Positions 34,436 to 42,574 of a stretch of 64,000 nucleotides of DNA are shown here, one piece after another. How positions within the stretch are numbered: position 1 is the first letter of the stretch; each line of letters starts with the position of its first letter. The stretch is taken from the NCBI GenBank assembly GCA_900318645.1, contig ONLH01000012.1:1-64000 (forward strand), read 5' to 3'. The notes beneath the pieces were generated by a model. That model was not told the origin of the DNA. It worked only from the letters and a program-made list of their open reading frames with translations, and did not search any database. The position numbers and the translations under genes are program-made. Source of the stretch: an uncultured Prevotellaceae bacterium (GTDB lineage: Bacteria; Bacteroidota; Bacteroidia; Bacteroidales; Muribaculaceae).

Positions 34436-35866
34436 CTAATTCTGCGCTACACGCACAGGTCGGATGCTTAAGCCAAAACTGCGTTCCTGTTTGTTCCAAC
34501 CAGGGCTGCTGCCCGAAAAGAAAAGATGGTTGTAAGCATAAAGCGACATGCCATAGTACAGCGAGTGTGACCAATAGTAACCGAATTCACCTTCACTGAC
34601 GATCCTGGTCCCATCTTTATAACCTGCGGCCGGCAAGAACAAAGTCTTTCCGCTGGGGCCAGTGCCCAAATACCCATTCACGCCGTTCATCGTCGTCCAC
34701 TGCCAATTGCAGTGCTCGTGCAGTTCGTCCTGTTGGGCCTTGGTCGGCATTTGCCACGACAGTCCCCAGTTCGCTTGGGCGGCATCGTCGGCAGGTTCCA
34801 GTTCATTCTTATTGTCAACTGTGCCATAATAGTTTTGGAAATTATACTTCGTCAGAGAGTCCCATGTGCCGTTACACCATTTGTAAGTTTCCCATGTATA
34901 GACCTCCTTGGGAGCGGTCTCGCCCCAAGCGAAATAGTCGCCGTACTGCTCCGGGCTGTTGGCACCCACGTTACACGTTGCCCATAGCGTGCCACTAGGC
35001 AACCCAAGGTCAACATATTCATGATTATCTTGAGGTGCACCGCCTCCCAGGATGAGGTCGATGATGGCATTGACATCGGCAATGTTGATTTCACCGTCTT
35101 TGTTGACATCGGCAGCCGTGAGATTACCACTACCGCTCAAGATGATGTCCATGACAGCATTTATATCGGCAATATTGACCTCTTGGTCACCGTTGACATC
35201 GCCAGTTATGCTACCACCATCTCGTGAAACAATGATGTGAGTGGCACGATTTCCATCTCCTTGAGCGATGAAGTAGCCATATTCTTCGTGTTCGATATAG
35301 GCATCCACGGGAAAAGTAATAGCGCAGTTCAAGAAAGTAATGGATTCACCGAATCTTTCTACTACACCATTGATGTCTGCTTGTACGTTGTCAAACTTAA
35401 GCGCACACAGCACTGCATCTCCACAATTAATGCCTTTGGTCGTCTGCAAAGTGATGTCTTTGATGGTCAAGCGAGTGCATTTGCAATAAATGCCACGCAT
35501 AATGCTGGAGAGGTAGAGGCTGCCATCGCCTTGAATGGTCACTTTTTTACTATTAGTGCCTTCAAAACCTATAGCCACAAAGCCCGTTGTGGTCAGCCGG
35601 CATTCACCCTTGATTACAATGGTAGCATCTTCGGTAATACGGATCGGGTAAACGTAGTCGTAGGGCGTCTCGCTGCTGTGTTCTACAACAGCCTTGTTCA
35701 GCGTCAATGTGTGGCTGGCAGCATCCCAGGTGATCGTTCCGCTCTTGATGAAAGAGCAGTTGAAATGGCCATTCTTATCAGGAGACACCTCACAAACTGT
35801 CACTTCTGCACTAGCACTTATGGCTACGAGAAGTGTAATGAGCAGTAATAGGAAATTCTTTTTCAT
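34436..35866 (-). CDS. exported beta-helix protein with internal dockerin-like and C-terminal FISUMP domains
   Basis: 476 residues. Signal peptide MKKNFLLLLITLLVAISASA. Residues about 22-215 look like a beta-solenoid or carbohydrate-binding region (repeated VTIQGDGSLYL, LTIKDITLQT strands). Two dockerin-like repeats follow at about 220-275 (GDVNGDQEVNIADINAVMDIIL and ADVNKDGEINIADVNAIIDLIL). The C-terminal part is a Fibrobacter-succinogenes-major-paralogous (FISUMP) domain: YVDLGLPSGTLWATCNVGA, EQYGDYFAWGET and a RPVR end. An internal rather than terminal dockerin is unusual. Probably a surface or outer-membrane-associated protein. Confidence 0.8.
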   Translation of the reverse strand: MKKNFLLLLITLLVAISASAEVTVCEVSPDKNGHFNCSFIKSGTITWDAASHTLTLNKAVVEHSSETPYDYVYPIRITEDATIVIKGECRLTTTGFVAIGFEGTNSKKVTIQGDGSLYLSSIMRGIYCKCTRLTIKDITLQTTKGINCGDAVLCALKFDNVQADINGVVERFGESITFLNCAITFPVDAYIEHEEYGYFIAQGDGNRATHIIVSRDGGSITGDVNGDQEVNIADINAVMDIILSGSGNLTAADVNKDGEINIADVNAIIDLILGGGAPQDNHEYVDLGLPSGTLWATCNVGANSPEQYGDYFAWGETAPKEVYTWETYKWCNGTWDSLTKYNFQNYYGTVDNKNELEPADDAAQANWGLSWQMPTKAQQDELHEHCNWQWTTMNGVNGYLGTGPSGKTLFLPAAGYKDGTRIVSEGEFGYYWSHSLYYGMSLYAYNHLFFSGSSPGWNKQERSFGLSIRPVRVAQN

Positions 35867-35924
35867 AAGCAGTTACATTTTTAGTTTATGTTTCAATGAC
35901 AGGTTACTCAATTCATCCGCTATG

Positions 35925-36135
35925 AGGATGTGTCATCATTCGCCTCGCGGTTTTTAATCGGCCTGACGATTGGAGGGTGTGTCATAATTGCGACCTGGTA
36001 ATATAACCGTGCTATCGCACGGGAAATTAAACAAATTTTTAAATTAAAATTAATATTTTATTTATATTAATAAAAATTATATTATTAATTTGCTTAATTT
36101 CCCGCCCTGCGGGCGGTTATAATTCCAGCAATTGA
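35925..36135. mobile_element. miniature palindromic element (copy 1) with adjoining fragment
   Basis: GTGTGTCATAATT (about 35978-35989), then GGGAAATTAA (36021-36030) pairing with TTAATTTCCC (36104-36113) around an AT-rich centre. A GCCCTGCGGGC hairpin follows. To the left, 35925-35975 repeats the right end of the copy at 42386-42561 in inverse orientation (GTCATCATTCGCCTCG, TTTTTAATCGGCCTG). No coding capacity. Confidence 0.6.
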
Positions 36136-36214
36136 TTTATGGCTCACCCTCTACAGGCCTCTGCAGGCTAACCAGTGGAGTTTAAGTATATATTATCGTT
36201 GAACTATCGTTTTG

Positions 36215-36697
36215 TTATTTCTGGGTGAGGGTCCCGAGCATTTCAACAAGTATGTCGAGTGCCTCGTTGGCACGACTGAGCGGGCACTGGATTGATCCAG
36301 AGAAGCCTTGCGGTTCCTTGGTGATCATCAAGAACCATACGACTACGGTCTGCGTTCCGTCATCCTCATCGGTTTCTATCGACCGCACGAGCGCATAGTC
36401 GTCTTTCACCAGTTTCTGGTCCACCTGGTGACCATGGCTCTCTTTCATGTACACCCAATTTTCTACAGCCTCTTGCAGCTGATTCTTCATTGGGCCACAT
36501 TCATTGTAGGTGACATCAAAACAGATCTCGCCGTCCTCGGTGGCCACGTTCATGCAATCATCACTTTCATAAGTCACCTCCCAGTCGGCAGGATAGCTGA
36601 TAGTAAACATCTCGTTCTCAAAGGTTTTAAAGTCGGTAGCCATCGAAACAAGGTTCACCATCAACGCCATCAGTAAAATCATCAATGCTTTCTTCAT
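36215..36697 (-). CDS. exported small protein, PsbP/LpqN-like
   Basis: 160 residues from the Met at 36697 (MKKALMILLMALMVNLVSMA, signal peptide). The open frame extends to 36724, but those nine codons lie at the predicted transcription start. The mature part begins FENEMFTISYPADWEVTYESDD, a PsbP/LpqN-like fold start, and ends EALDILVEMLGTLTQK. Similar small periplasmic proteins have no agreed function. It has a well-formed promoter of its own. Confidence 0.65.
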   Translation of the reverse strand: MKKALMILLMALMVNLVSMATDFKTFENEMFTISYPADWEVTYESDDCMNVATEDGEICFDVTYNECGPMKNQLQEAVENWVYMKESHGHQVDQKLVKDDYALVRSIETDEDDGTQTVVVWFLMITKEPQGFSGSIQCPLSRANEALDILVEMLGTLTQK

Positions 36698-36721
36698 AAT
36701 TAAACAGTATTTGGATGGGTA

Positions 36722-36752
36722 CAAATATAGTTATTTTTCCGCTAAGCACAAA
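36722..36752 (-). promoter_or_regulatory. promoter for the exported PsbP-like gene
   Basis: Minus strand TTTG (36752-36749), 19-nt spacer, TATATTTG (36729-36722). It overlaps the first codon of the longest frame, so the start at 36697 is favoured. Confidence 0.75.
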
Positions 36753-36825
36753 CTTTCTTCTGGATTTTAATAAAAAGGCAGTGTGCCATATTGGTTATTA
36801 CTTTCACTCTTTAGGCAGACGGAGA

Positions 36826-37335
36826 TCAATTCTTGCCAACGAGTTCTCGAAGTTGCTCTATGATATCCCTATCTTTCCTATACGACAAAGGGCCTTCGCC
36901 AGAATAATAGGCTAATGCAATGATTCCTATCGCAAGAGCTACACCCACAATAGTCCAAATATTAAATCCAGAGTGAACTAAGAGGATGGCAAAAAGAAAT
37001 ATGCTCCCAACAATCCATAAAATCATATTGTATCGGTGTTTCTTTTCGAACCAATGCAGTAGCCGTTCTGGCGTGTCAAGGCTGTCAATATTCTTGAAAG
37101 ACCTATAATTGAACAGCAATAACCATCCCCCAAAGCAAAAAATAGTTATCCAAAGCATGAAGTAAATGATGTTCTTGGGATCACCTAGTTTTTGAGCAGT
37201 GAAGAACAAAAGCGGTATGAATAAGATCAAGATGATGGATTCGTAGAGGTCACGTTTTAGCATTGATTTACACTTGCCCTTGAGCTCCTCGAACAATTCT
37301 CTTCTATTCTCGTTGTTTAATGTATTCGTTTCCAT
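36826..37335 (-). CDS. four-helix membrane protein (paralogue of 38908-39441)
   Basis: 169 residues beginning METNTLNNENRRELFEELKGKCKS, a soluble amphipathic start, then two pairs of hydrophobic helices (about 30-75 and 100-145) around NYRSFKNIDSLDTPERLLHWFEKKHR, and a charged tail RKDRDIIEQLRELVGKN. The paralogue at 38908-39441 has METNTLDNQSRSERFERIKAECRS, NYRFLQRLDNLETPEELLHCFEKR and EILSRLEDLVENK at the same places. No known family recognised. The two genes also share about 90 bp of upstream DNA. Confidence 0.65.
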   Translation of the reverse strand: METNTLNNENRRELFEELKGKCKSMLKRDLYESIILILFIPLLFFTAQKLGDPKNIIYFMLWITIFCFGGWLLLFNYRSFKNIDSLDTPERLLHWFEKKHRYNMILWIVGSIFLFAILLVHSGFNIWTIVGVALAIGIIALAYYSGEGPLSYRKDRDIIEQLRELVGKN

Positions 37336-37408
37336 AATGATTTGCAGTTTATTGGGTTAATCATTTGATTTCACTCTTTAGACGCACAGTAGTGCCCAAA
37401 AACTACAC
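37315..37408. repeat. duplicated 5' region, copy A (see 39424-39512)
   Basis: The first codons and about 80 bp upstream of the gene at 36826-37335 are nearly identical to those of 38908-39441, including CAGTTTATTGGGTTAATCAT, TTTGATTTCACTCTTTAGACG and GCCCAAAAACTACA. The similarity ends shortly after. Confidence 0.8.
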
Positions 37409-37676
37409 AAAATCTTAAGTTTTTCACCTGGGGATGAGTAATCCAACCTCCCTAAGACAGGGCCAGGCATTAAACAGCGTGAGTTCGACGAAAATAAGTT
37501 GCTGATACTCAACTCCTCCCCTAAGTTAGGGGAGGTGCCCGTTAGGGCGGAGGAGTATGATTTGCCCTCGAATAACTTCTTCTTGGGGCATCAACGCCCC
37601 CTCGCCCCCTCTTCTAATCTTAGAGGGGGAGCTGCTAACGCTCTGATTGACAATCAATAATTTCATTGAACTTACA
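37409..37676. other. spacer with palindromic CTCCCCTAAGTTAGGGGAG-type element
   Basis: Contains CCTCCCCT-AAGTT-AGGGGAGG (about 37513-37533) followed by GTGCCCGTTAGGGCGGAGGAG, and a GC-rich CGCCCCCTCGCCCCC stretch. These look like dispersed intergenic palindromes. No credible gene. Confidence 0.5.
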
Positions 37677-38252
37677 TTAAACAGCGCTCTCTTGATGAAC
37701 CAAATCTCCAAGTTCTTCAACGTCGGCACAGAAATCATCATCAAGATACCAGTTATGCGACCAATCACTCCAAATCTGGCTTAGCGACATAACGATACCC
37801 AAAATAATCATGAATGGCCACAAATCTGATCCATAGAGGACAATCAGCGAACAAACTATTGCAATGACGAGTGGGATCCAGTGTCGTACTTTGTAGGTTA
37901 TTAAGAACTGCTTTACCGCCCGATAATGCTGTGGAGCAGTACCGGCGTTTTTCATCTGTGTGAGAAAGTGTCGCATAATCCTGTACATGACAAAATATCC
38001 AATCAGGTCAACGACGATGAAAGTATTTAATCCCCAAAAATAAATACTACCATAGGAATCTACTTCGCACCATACCAAAAATGCGAACAAAATGACGCAT
38101 AAAGCAATAACTGCAATCCGTTTCCAGCGGGACGCTTTTTCCGTTTTCAATCGCATTTTGAGCAAACTCGCCACCTTTGCGTTGATGCGCTGTCGCAGAT
38201 CCTGCAAGTGCAAATCCCCGTTCATTTCCAGAGGTTCTTTAAAGTCTTCCAT
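37677..38252 (-). CDS. hypothetical membrane protein
   Basis: 191 residues: a soluble helical N-terminus (about 1-42: LQDLRQRINAKVASLLKMRLKTEK), two membrane helices (about 44-65 and 74-95), a loop with a basic stretch RAVKQFLITYKVRHW, two more helices (about 123-160) and an acidic end DDDFCADVEELGDLV. The four-helix layout with charged ends resembles the paralogous pair at 36826 and 38908, but sequence similarity is weak. Function unknown. Confidence 0.6.
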   Translation of the reverse strand: MEDFKEPLEMNGDLHLQDLRQRINAKVASLLKMRLKTEKASRWKRIAVIALCVILFAFLVWCEVDSYGSIYFWGLNTFIVVDLIGYFVMYRIMRHFLTQMKNAGTAPQHYRAVKQFLITYKVRHWIPLVIAIVCSLIVLYGSDLWPFMIILGIVMSLSQIWSDWSHNWYLDDDFCADVEELGDLVHQESAV

Positions 38253-38323
38253 AATAAAACCAGTATTTAATGTCCAAAACCTTATCTTGTCTATTGATTA
38301 GAAGCGACTTGTCCATGAGCAGA

Positions 38324-38857
38324 TTATTTTTCCTCCTTCCATTCAACTTGAGGTAAATAGGGTTTTAACGGTTCAGTGCCAAACTCGTTAAGGCCGTCTA
38401 TACTTTTTTGAAAGAACAAGAAGAAAAAGGCTACGGCACCAATCATTAAAACAGCAAGGCCTGTGGCAAAGATAAGCAGTATCGGAATAATCGCATACCA
38501 CCAATCGACACCCGCATCATGGCAACGTTTGAGCCCGGCAAAAACGACCAACACAGCTGCCAGAATGAAGGAAACGATAATAATTACACGATCAATCACC
38601 TCGTTCTGCCCATAGGTCTTGTCAATGATGGCGACTACTCCATATTCCAATAGCGCATAAAAAGCGACAGCAATTAATACGGTTACCAGATATTGTACAC
38701 GCCCGATACGCCCTTTAGGACTGAAGAAATGACTAAAGAAATGACTATTATCAATCGGGTTCACATAATTACGACATAAGCCAACATGATCCTTATCGTA
38801 ATAAGGACATTCACTCAGACTACGTCCACAATGATTGCATTGTTCTATAATTGCCAT
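38324..38857 (-). CDS. DUF805 family membrane protein
   Basis: 177 residues. It starts with a Cys-rich segment (CNHCGRSLSECPYYDKDHVGLC, about 7-28) that may bind zinc. The DUF805 core follows: FFSPKGRIGRVQYLVTVLIAV, two middle helices and FAGLKRCHDAGVDWWYAIIPILLIF. Four membrane helices. DUF805 proteins are common small inner-membrane proteins without known function. It is one of a run of small membrane-protein genes on this strand (36.8-39.4 kb). Confidence 0.8.
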   Translation of the reverse strand: MAIIEQCNHCGRSLSECPYYDKDHVGLCRNYVNPIDNSHFFSHFFSPKGRIGRVQYLVTVLIAVAFYALLEYGVVAIIDKTYGQNEVIDRVIIIVSFILAAVLVVFAGLKRCHDAGVDWWYAIIPILLIFATGLAVLMIGAVAFFFLFFQKSIDGLNEFGTEPLKPYLPQVEWKEEK

Positions 38858-38907
38858 AACGATATCTGTTTAATCATTTAACTTTAGTGCCTCATGAACA
38901 GGCGGCG

Positions 38908-39441
38908 TTATTTATTCTCAACGAGATCTTCCAGTCGGCTGAGAATCTCCTCGTCGCGGCGAGTCTTATATGGCACAAAATCGCCTTTAAAATACGAGTA
39001 GATTAAGATTGCAAGATATGTGACTGCAAGCGCCAAAGCCGCCCACATCCATACCCTGTCACGATAGAACTCTGGAAAGGGACTAATGATTAGGCCAAAG
39101 AGTACCAACCTAGTCAGGTAATCAGGATTGCGTTGATCACTTAACCTCTTTTCAAAACAGTGCAACAACTCTTCTGGAGTTTCAAGGTTGTCTAACCTCT
39201 GTAGAAACCGGTAATTAATCACAGCGGACCAGACAAATGAAATAACAAAAAACAATAACATACATGTAGGAATTACATGTACACGATTTAGCACCACCAC
39301 AGCGATAATCAAAAAGGCTATGAAAGTGAGCGTAAACACCGCATAGAGCCTCAGCCTACGTTTTGCTTGTGAGCGACACTCGGCCTTGATCCGTTCAAAG
39401 CGTTCACTTCTGCTCTGGTTGTCTAATGTATTCGTTTCCAT
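38908..39441 (-). CDS. four-helix membrane protein (paralogue of 36826-37335)
   Basis: 177 residues with the same plan as the gene at 36826-37335: conserved METNTLDNQ start, helices at about 33-80 and 110-150, the middle motif LDNLETPEELLHCFEKR, and a charged ending. Sequence identity is modest in the helices and high at the termini. Shared upstream DNA shows segmental duplication. Function unknown. Confidence 0.65.
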   Translation of the reverse strand: METNTLDNQSRSERFERIKAECRSQAKRRLRLYAVFTLTFIAFLIIAVVVLNRVHVIPTCMLLFFVISFVWSAVINYRFLQRLDNLETPEELLHCFEKRLSDQRNPDYLTRLVLFGLIISPFPEFYRDRVWMWAALALAVTYLAILIYSYFKGDFVPYKTRRDEEILSRLEDLVENK

Positions 39442-39512
39442 AATGATTCGCAGTTTATTGGGTTAATCATTTGATTTCACTCTTTAGACGTACACCAATG
39501 CCCAAAAACTAC
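39424..39512. repeat. duplicated 5' region, copy B (see 37315-37408)
   Basis: Covers the first codons of the gene at 38908-39441 and its upstream spacer. Differs from copy A at only a few positions. Confidence 0.8.
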
Positions 39513-39550
39513 ATCAAAACGGAGATTTTTATGCAATCCACTGCATTTTT

Positions 39551-39735
39551 CTAATAAAAATGAGGGAGTGCCATCATTCATTCGTCGCTTTTTAATCGCG
39601 CTTTGCGCGAGAAATTAATCAAAATTATAAATAAAAATATAATAAAAATTTTTTGTTTAATTTGGCTACGCCGAGCTAAAGGTCCTCGGCCGTTAGGCCG
39701 ATTTAAAAATCTAGAGGCGCTTTATGATAGACGTT
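39551..39735. mobile_element. miniature palindromic element (copy 2)
   Basis: Contains CATCATTCATTCG, TTTTTAATCGCGCTTTGCGCGAGAAATTAATCAAAA, an AT-rich centre, TTTGTTTAATTT, and the right side GGCCGATTTAAAAATC...GAGGCG...TTATGAT. Matches the order of parts in the copy at 42386-42561, more diverged. Confidence 0.6.
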
Positions 39736-39857
39736 TACTTTTTGCGTTTTTTCAACTCATAGATTAGTGCGACGAACGCGATCAGCACTCCAATCATACC
39801 GACGAGCAGGGTGACCAGGTCGTAATTCTCTTTGAGCCATGTTGATATTGAGTCCAT
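39735..39857 (-). CDS. 40-residue single-helix membrane protein
   Basis: A short open frame from ATG 39857 to TAA 39735: MDSISTWLKENYDLV, then the hydrophobic helix TLLVGMIGVLIAFVALIYEL, then KKRKK. The positive end inside and single helix fit a small membrane protein. It starts 17 bp after the stop of the gene at 39875 on the same strand, so it is probably in that transcript. Its stop codon lies at the edge of the palindromic element. No family recognised. Confidence 0.65.
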   Translation of the reverse strand: MDSISTWLKENYDLVTLLVGMIGVLIAFVALIYELKKRKK

Positions 39858-39874
39858 AGGGTAACAGTTTTTTG

Positions 39875-40963
39875 TTATTCTTTGTCTAACTTGAAGAGTT
39901 GATCGACAGCGGCCTTGAGGTTGAGCGCCAAGGGCGGAATGTGGTGAACCTGCTCAAGGCGGCGCAGTTCGTTGATGTCCATCTCCACCTCGTTCTCCTT
40001 GCGGGTCTGCTTGAACTCCTTCTTGTCGATGTAGTCACGGCCGATGGTATAGGTCTCGAGCAGGATGATGTAATCCTGGTCTGTCCTGTCAAAGTGGCCC
40101 GCTACAAGAATCTGTTTCATCACCAGGTCGTCAATGCGCGACTGCCCGCTCTCGTTGATGTTATAGACCTCATAGTAACCACGGTTGGCACTCTTATGCA
40201 TTTTCACTTTTTGCTTCTTTCCGGTCTTTGCCTCCTTGGCGGCAGCCTCGGTCGCCTTGACGTGGTCGCTATAGCCCCAAATGTCGAAGCTGGTGGTGCG
40301 CTGTCCAGCCTGCAGGTCGTCATCGATATATCCCAGGACCGAGATGGTGTCACTCACCACACGACGGCCCGAAGGCTCATCGGCGAGGAACAGGCTACCC
40401 TGCTCGACACCCTTGATAACCTTTTTATATTGGGTTGTCGTGTCAACGCGGGCCCACTTGTCGATGTAACCACCGACGAGTGTACTCAGGAGAAAGCGCA
40501 AGAGACCGTTTTGGCCCTTTGCGACACTGCGGGTCTTAGCCGAAATCTTCCGCTTGGCAATCTCATAGGTGTTGTCCACTACGCCGGCACGAAAGTAAAG
40601 CGGTCCCTCATCACAGACATAGACGCAGCGGAAGTAGGTCTGCACATAGAGCAGTTCCTTGGGCTTGACGACCAGTTCAGAGAGTTCAAATTCCTCTTCC
40701 TGCATAACTACACGCTGGTCGGTGATAGTATCCACATCGACTTGCATCGCCTTGAATGCCACGTGCGACAGATAGAGATGCTTCACGCCCTTGGCATCGT
40801 CGAGCCAGCCGTCTTGGTCGGTCGTACCCACCAGGGCGCCTTTCTCGTTGGTCACACAAACGGCACCAATGGGCATGCCATCGGTGTCAACGACTTGAAT
40901 CCTCTGGGCATGGGCTACCATCGCCAAGAGCACGAACAGCAACAAAAAGTAAAGCTTTCTCAT
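39875..40963 (-). CDS. exported protein with carboxypeptidase-D-regulatory-like domain
   Basis: 362 residues. Signal peptide MRKLYFLLLFVLLAMVAHA, then a CarboxypepD_reg-like beta-sandwich (about 20-95: IQVVDTDGMPIGAVCVTNEKGALVGTTDQDG), ending FELSELVVKP. The larger C-terminal part (about 100-362) has no recognised domain and contains a lysine-rich segment (AKEAKTGKKQKVKMHKS). This front domain is the same type as at the start of SusC receptors, but there is no TonB barrel here. Envelope location inferred. Confidence 0.65.
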   Translation of the reverse strand: MRKLYFLLLFVLLAMVAHAQRIQVVDTDGMPIGAVCVTNEKGALVGTTDQDGWLDDAKGVKHLYLSHVAFKAMQVDVDTITDQRVVMQEEEFELSELVVKPKELLYVQTYFRCVYVCDEGPLYFRAGVVDNTYEIAKRKISAKTRSVAKGQNGLLRFLLSTLVGGYIDKWARVDTTTQYKKVIKGVEQGSLFLADEPSGRRVVSDTISVLGYIDDDLQAGQRTTSFDIWGYSDHVKATEAAAKEAKTGKKQKVKMHKSANRGYYEVYNINESGQSRIDDLVMKQILVAGHFDRTDQDYIILLETYTIGRDYIDKKEFKQTRKENEVEMDINELRRLEQVHHIPPLALNLKAAVDQLFKLDKE

Positions 40964-41022
40964 CTTGTATTCTGGACAAAAAAAAGAGACGAATAAATCG
41001 CCTCTACAGTAATCGTTATTCT

Positions 41023-42054
41023 TTATTTGAGCAACTCACCGATTGAAGTGGTGAGGTTGAACATAAACGTCGTCGCTCCCGTGTGGGGACGCGCAAAGGC
41101 GGCACCGATGCCGAATGCCCTGACCTTCAAGCCGCCGCACACCGACAGCCCCGACATGAAGTCGCGCTTATAGGTCGCCATGTCACTGCGCGTACGGTAG
41201 TTGTAACCAACACCCAAGTAGATGTTATCGGTGGGCAGGATGTCGGCGCCGAACACCAGATGACGCAACAGGTTGCTGCCGAAGGAGTCTTTCTTAATCA
41301 GCCCGCTGTTGGGGTTGTTCACGTCTTCAATCTTGTAATAGGGCGAATTCCAGCGCGTGAGCTCATAGGCCGTAAGGTGCAGGCGGATGGGAGCCTTACC
41401 CAACATCTTGCTCATACCGAACTGGATGTCCCAGGGCAGGTTGTCCTTGTATTCGTTGAATTTCTTGACCTGACCACCCAAGTTCTTGGCCACGAGTGAT
41501 GCTGAGAACTCATGATCGGGGTCGTAGTAATTGATACCCAAGTCGGCAGCAACAGCACCAGCGGAGTAGTCCTCATACTTGGAGTAGAGATACTTCACCG
41601 TGATACCGCCACGGAATCGCTCGCTGATGTCGTGGCTATAGGTCAGATTGAAGGCGATGTCACTGGCGTTGAATGTGCCCGTGAGTGTACCGTCGATAGC
41701 AGCTCCCTGGATGTTGCCGTAGCCGAAGTATTGGATACCCACAGCAATGGCTCCGTGCTCGCTCACGCCTTGACCGTAACGCAGGCCGGCAAAGTTGGTC
41801 TCGCCGATGTACTTCATGTAATTGAGACCCACCTGGTGGTCAAACTCCGGCCCCAGGAGCGCAGGGTTCTGCTCGACGAGGTTGATGTCGTCGTCGATGA
41901 TGGTGAGGTTGTGTCCGCCCAAGCCATAAACGTGGCTCGATGAGGGCACACTCAGGAAATTATAAGCCGTGGTTTTAGGACCGTCATCGGCCATGGCAAC
42001 AAGAGCCACAGCAGCCACGGCGATAAATATCAAGTGACGCAAACAGGTTGTCAT
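41023..42054 (-). CDS. porQ: type IX secretion system protein PorQ
   Basis: 343-residue outer-membrane beta-barrel (PorV/FadL-like) with an N-terminal signal peptide. Characteristic start after cleavage: TTAYNFLSVPSSSHVYGLGGHNLTIIDDDINLVEQNPALLG, then alternating beta strands to the C-terminus ending in TTFMFNLTTSIGELLK. In Porphyromonas PorQ works with PorZ and PorU in the attachment complex of the type IX secretion system. A protein with a Por-type sorting tail is present at 51795-53021. Other Por genes are not in the window. Confidence 0.82.
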   Translation of the reverse strand: MTTCLRHLIFIAVAAVALVAMADDGPKTTAYNFLSVPSSSHVYGLGGHNLTIIDDDINLVEQNPALLGPEFDHQVGLNYMKYIGETNFAGLRYGQGVSEHGAIAVGIQYFGYGNIQGAAIDGTLTGTFNASDIAFNLTYSHDISERFRGGITVKYLYSKYEDYSAGAVAADLGINYYDPDHEFSASLVAKNLGGQVKKFNEYKDNLPWDIQFGMSKMLGKAPIRLHLTAYELTRWNSPYYKIEDVNNPNSGLIKKDSFGSNLLRHLVFGADILPTDNIYLGVGYNYRTRSDMATYKRDFMSGLSVCGGLKVRAFGIGAAFARPHTGATTFMFNLTTSIGELLK

Positions 42055-42114
42055 ATCGTTATTCCATTATATATTCAATAATACTATAACGAAAAAAACA
42101 CCCTTTTAGTATAT

Positions 42115-42363
42115 TCAATTCTCTACGGGCTCGTCACCGGGCTCATCGGGCAGCTCGTCGGCCTCGGCGAGGACCTGCTTGGCAAGTTCCAGGTCTCGCT
42201 CAAAGACCACTACCCTGACAGGAGCCATCCAGATGGCATTGGCTGTGCTATCGACGATGACGCCGGCAGGGATGCCGCTGGCTTCGAGGGCACCCTTGAC
42301 AATATTGGCGTCAATGGGGCTGGTGTACTTCTTGAGAACTACAATCTTTTCTTCCTTTTCCAT
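42115..42363 (-). CDS. DUF2007 family protein
   Basis: 82 residues from the ATG at 42363 (MEKEEKIVVLKKYTSPIDANIVKGALEASGI). The open frame extends to 42396, but the extra codons come from the end of the palindromic element. Typical DUF2007 content: a short signalling-like alpha/beta domain with VIVDSTANAIWMAPVRVVVFERDLELAKQVL, probably a small ferredoxin-like fold. The end is acidic. Role unknown. It follows mltG across the element on the same strand. Confidence 0.75.
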   Translation of the reverse strand: MEKEEKIVVLKKYTSPIDANIVKGALEASGIPAGVIVDSTANAIWMAPVRVVVFERDLELAKQVLAEADELPDEPGDEPVEN

Positions 42364-42385
42364 TGTCTTGATTTTTTTGATTGGA

Positions 42386-42561
42386 GGCTGTGTCATAATT
42401 CATTCGCTGCAAATTGAGTCGCGCTTCGCGCGAGAAATTAAGCAAAAATTTGTATAAAAATTAAACAAAATACATTTTTTATTTTAATTTTATTAATAAT
42501 TTTGCTTAATTTCTCGGCCGCCAGGCCGATTAAAAATCACGAGGCGAATTATGACACAGCC
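42386..42561. mobile_element. miniature inverted-repeat element with 16-bp perfect ends (copy 3)
   Basis: Ends GGCTGTGTCATAATTC (42386-42401) and its exact complement (42546-42561). Inside, a 17-bp perfect pair CGAGAAATTAAGCAAAA (42431-42447) with 42500-42516 flanks an AT-rich centre. GC-rich hairpins GCGCTTCGCGC and CGGCCGCCAGGCCG lie next to it. 176 bp, no coding capacity. The GGCTGTGTCA ends resemble those of insertion sequences common in Bacteroidetes, so a non-autonomous (MITE) origin is inferred. Confidence 0.75.
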
Positions 42562-42574
42562 CCACAGATGGACT

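Noticed and set aside
39899-40996. 365-codon open frame on the plus strand
   Set aside because: Antisense to an exported protein gene with signal peptide and a carboxypeptidase-regulatory-like domain; the antisense product is Val/Leu/His-rich without a domain.
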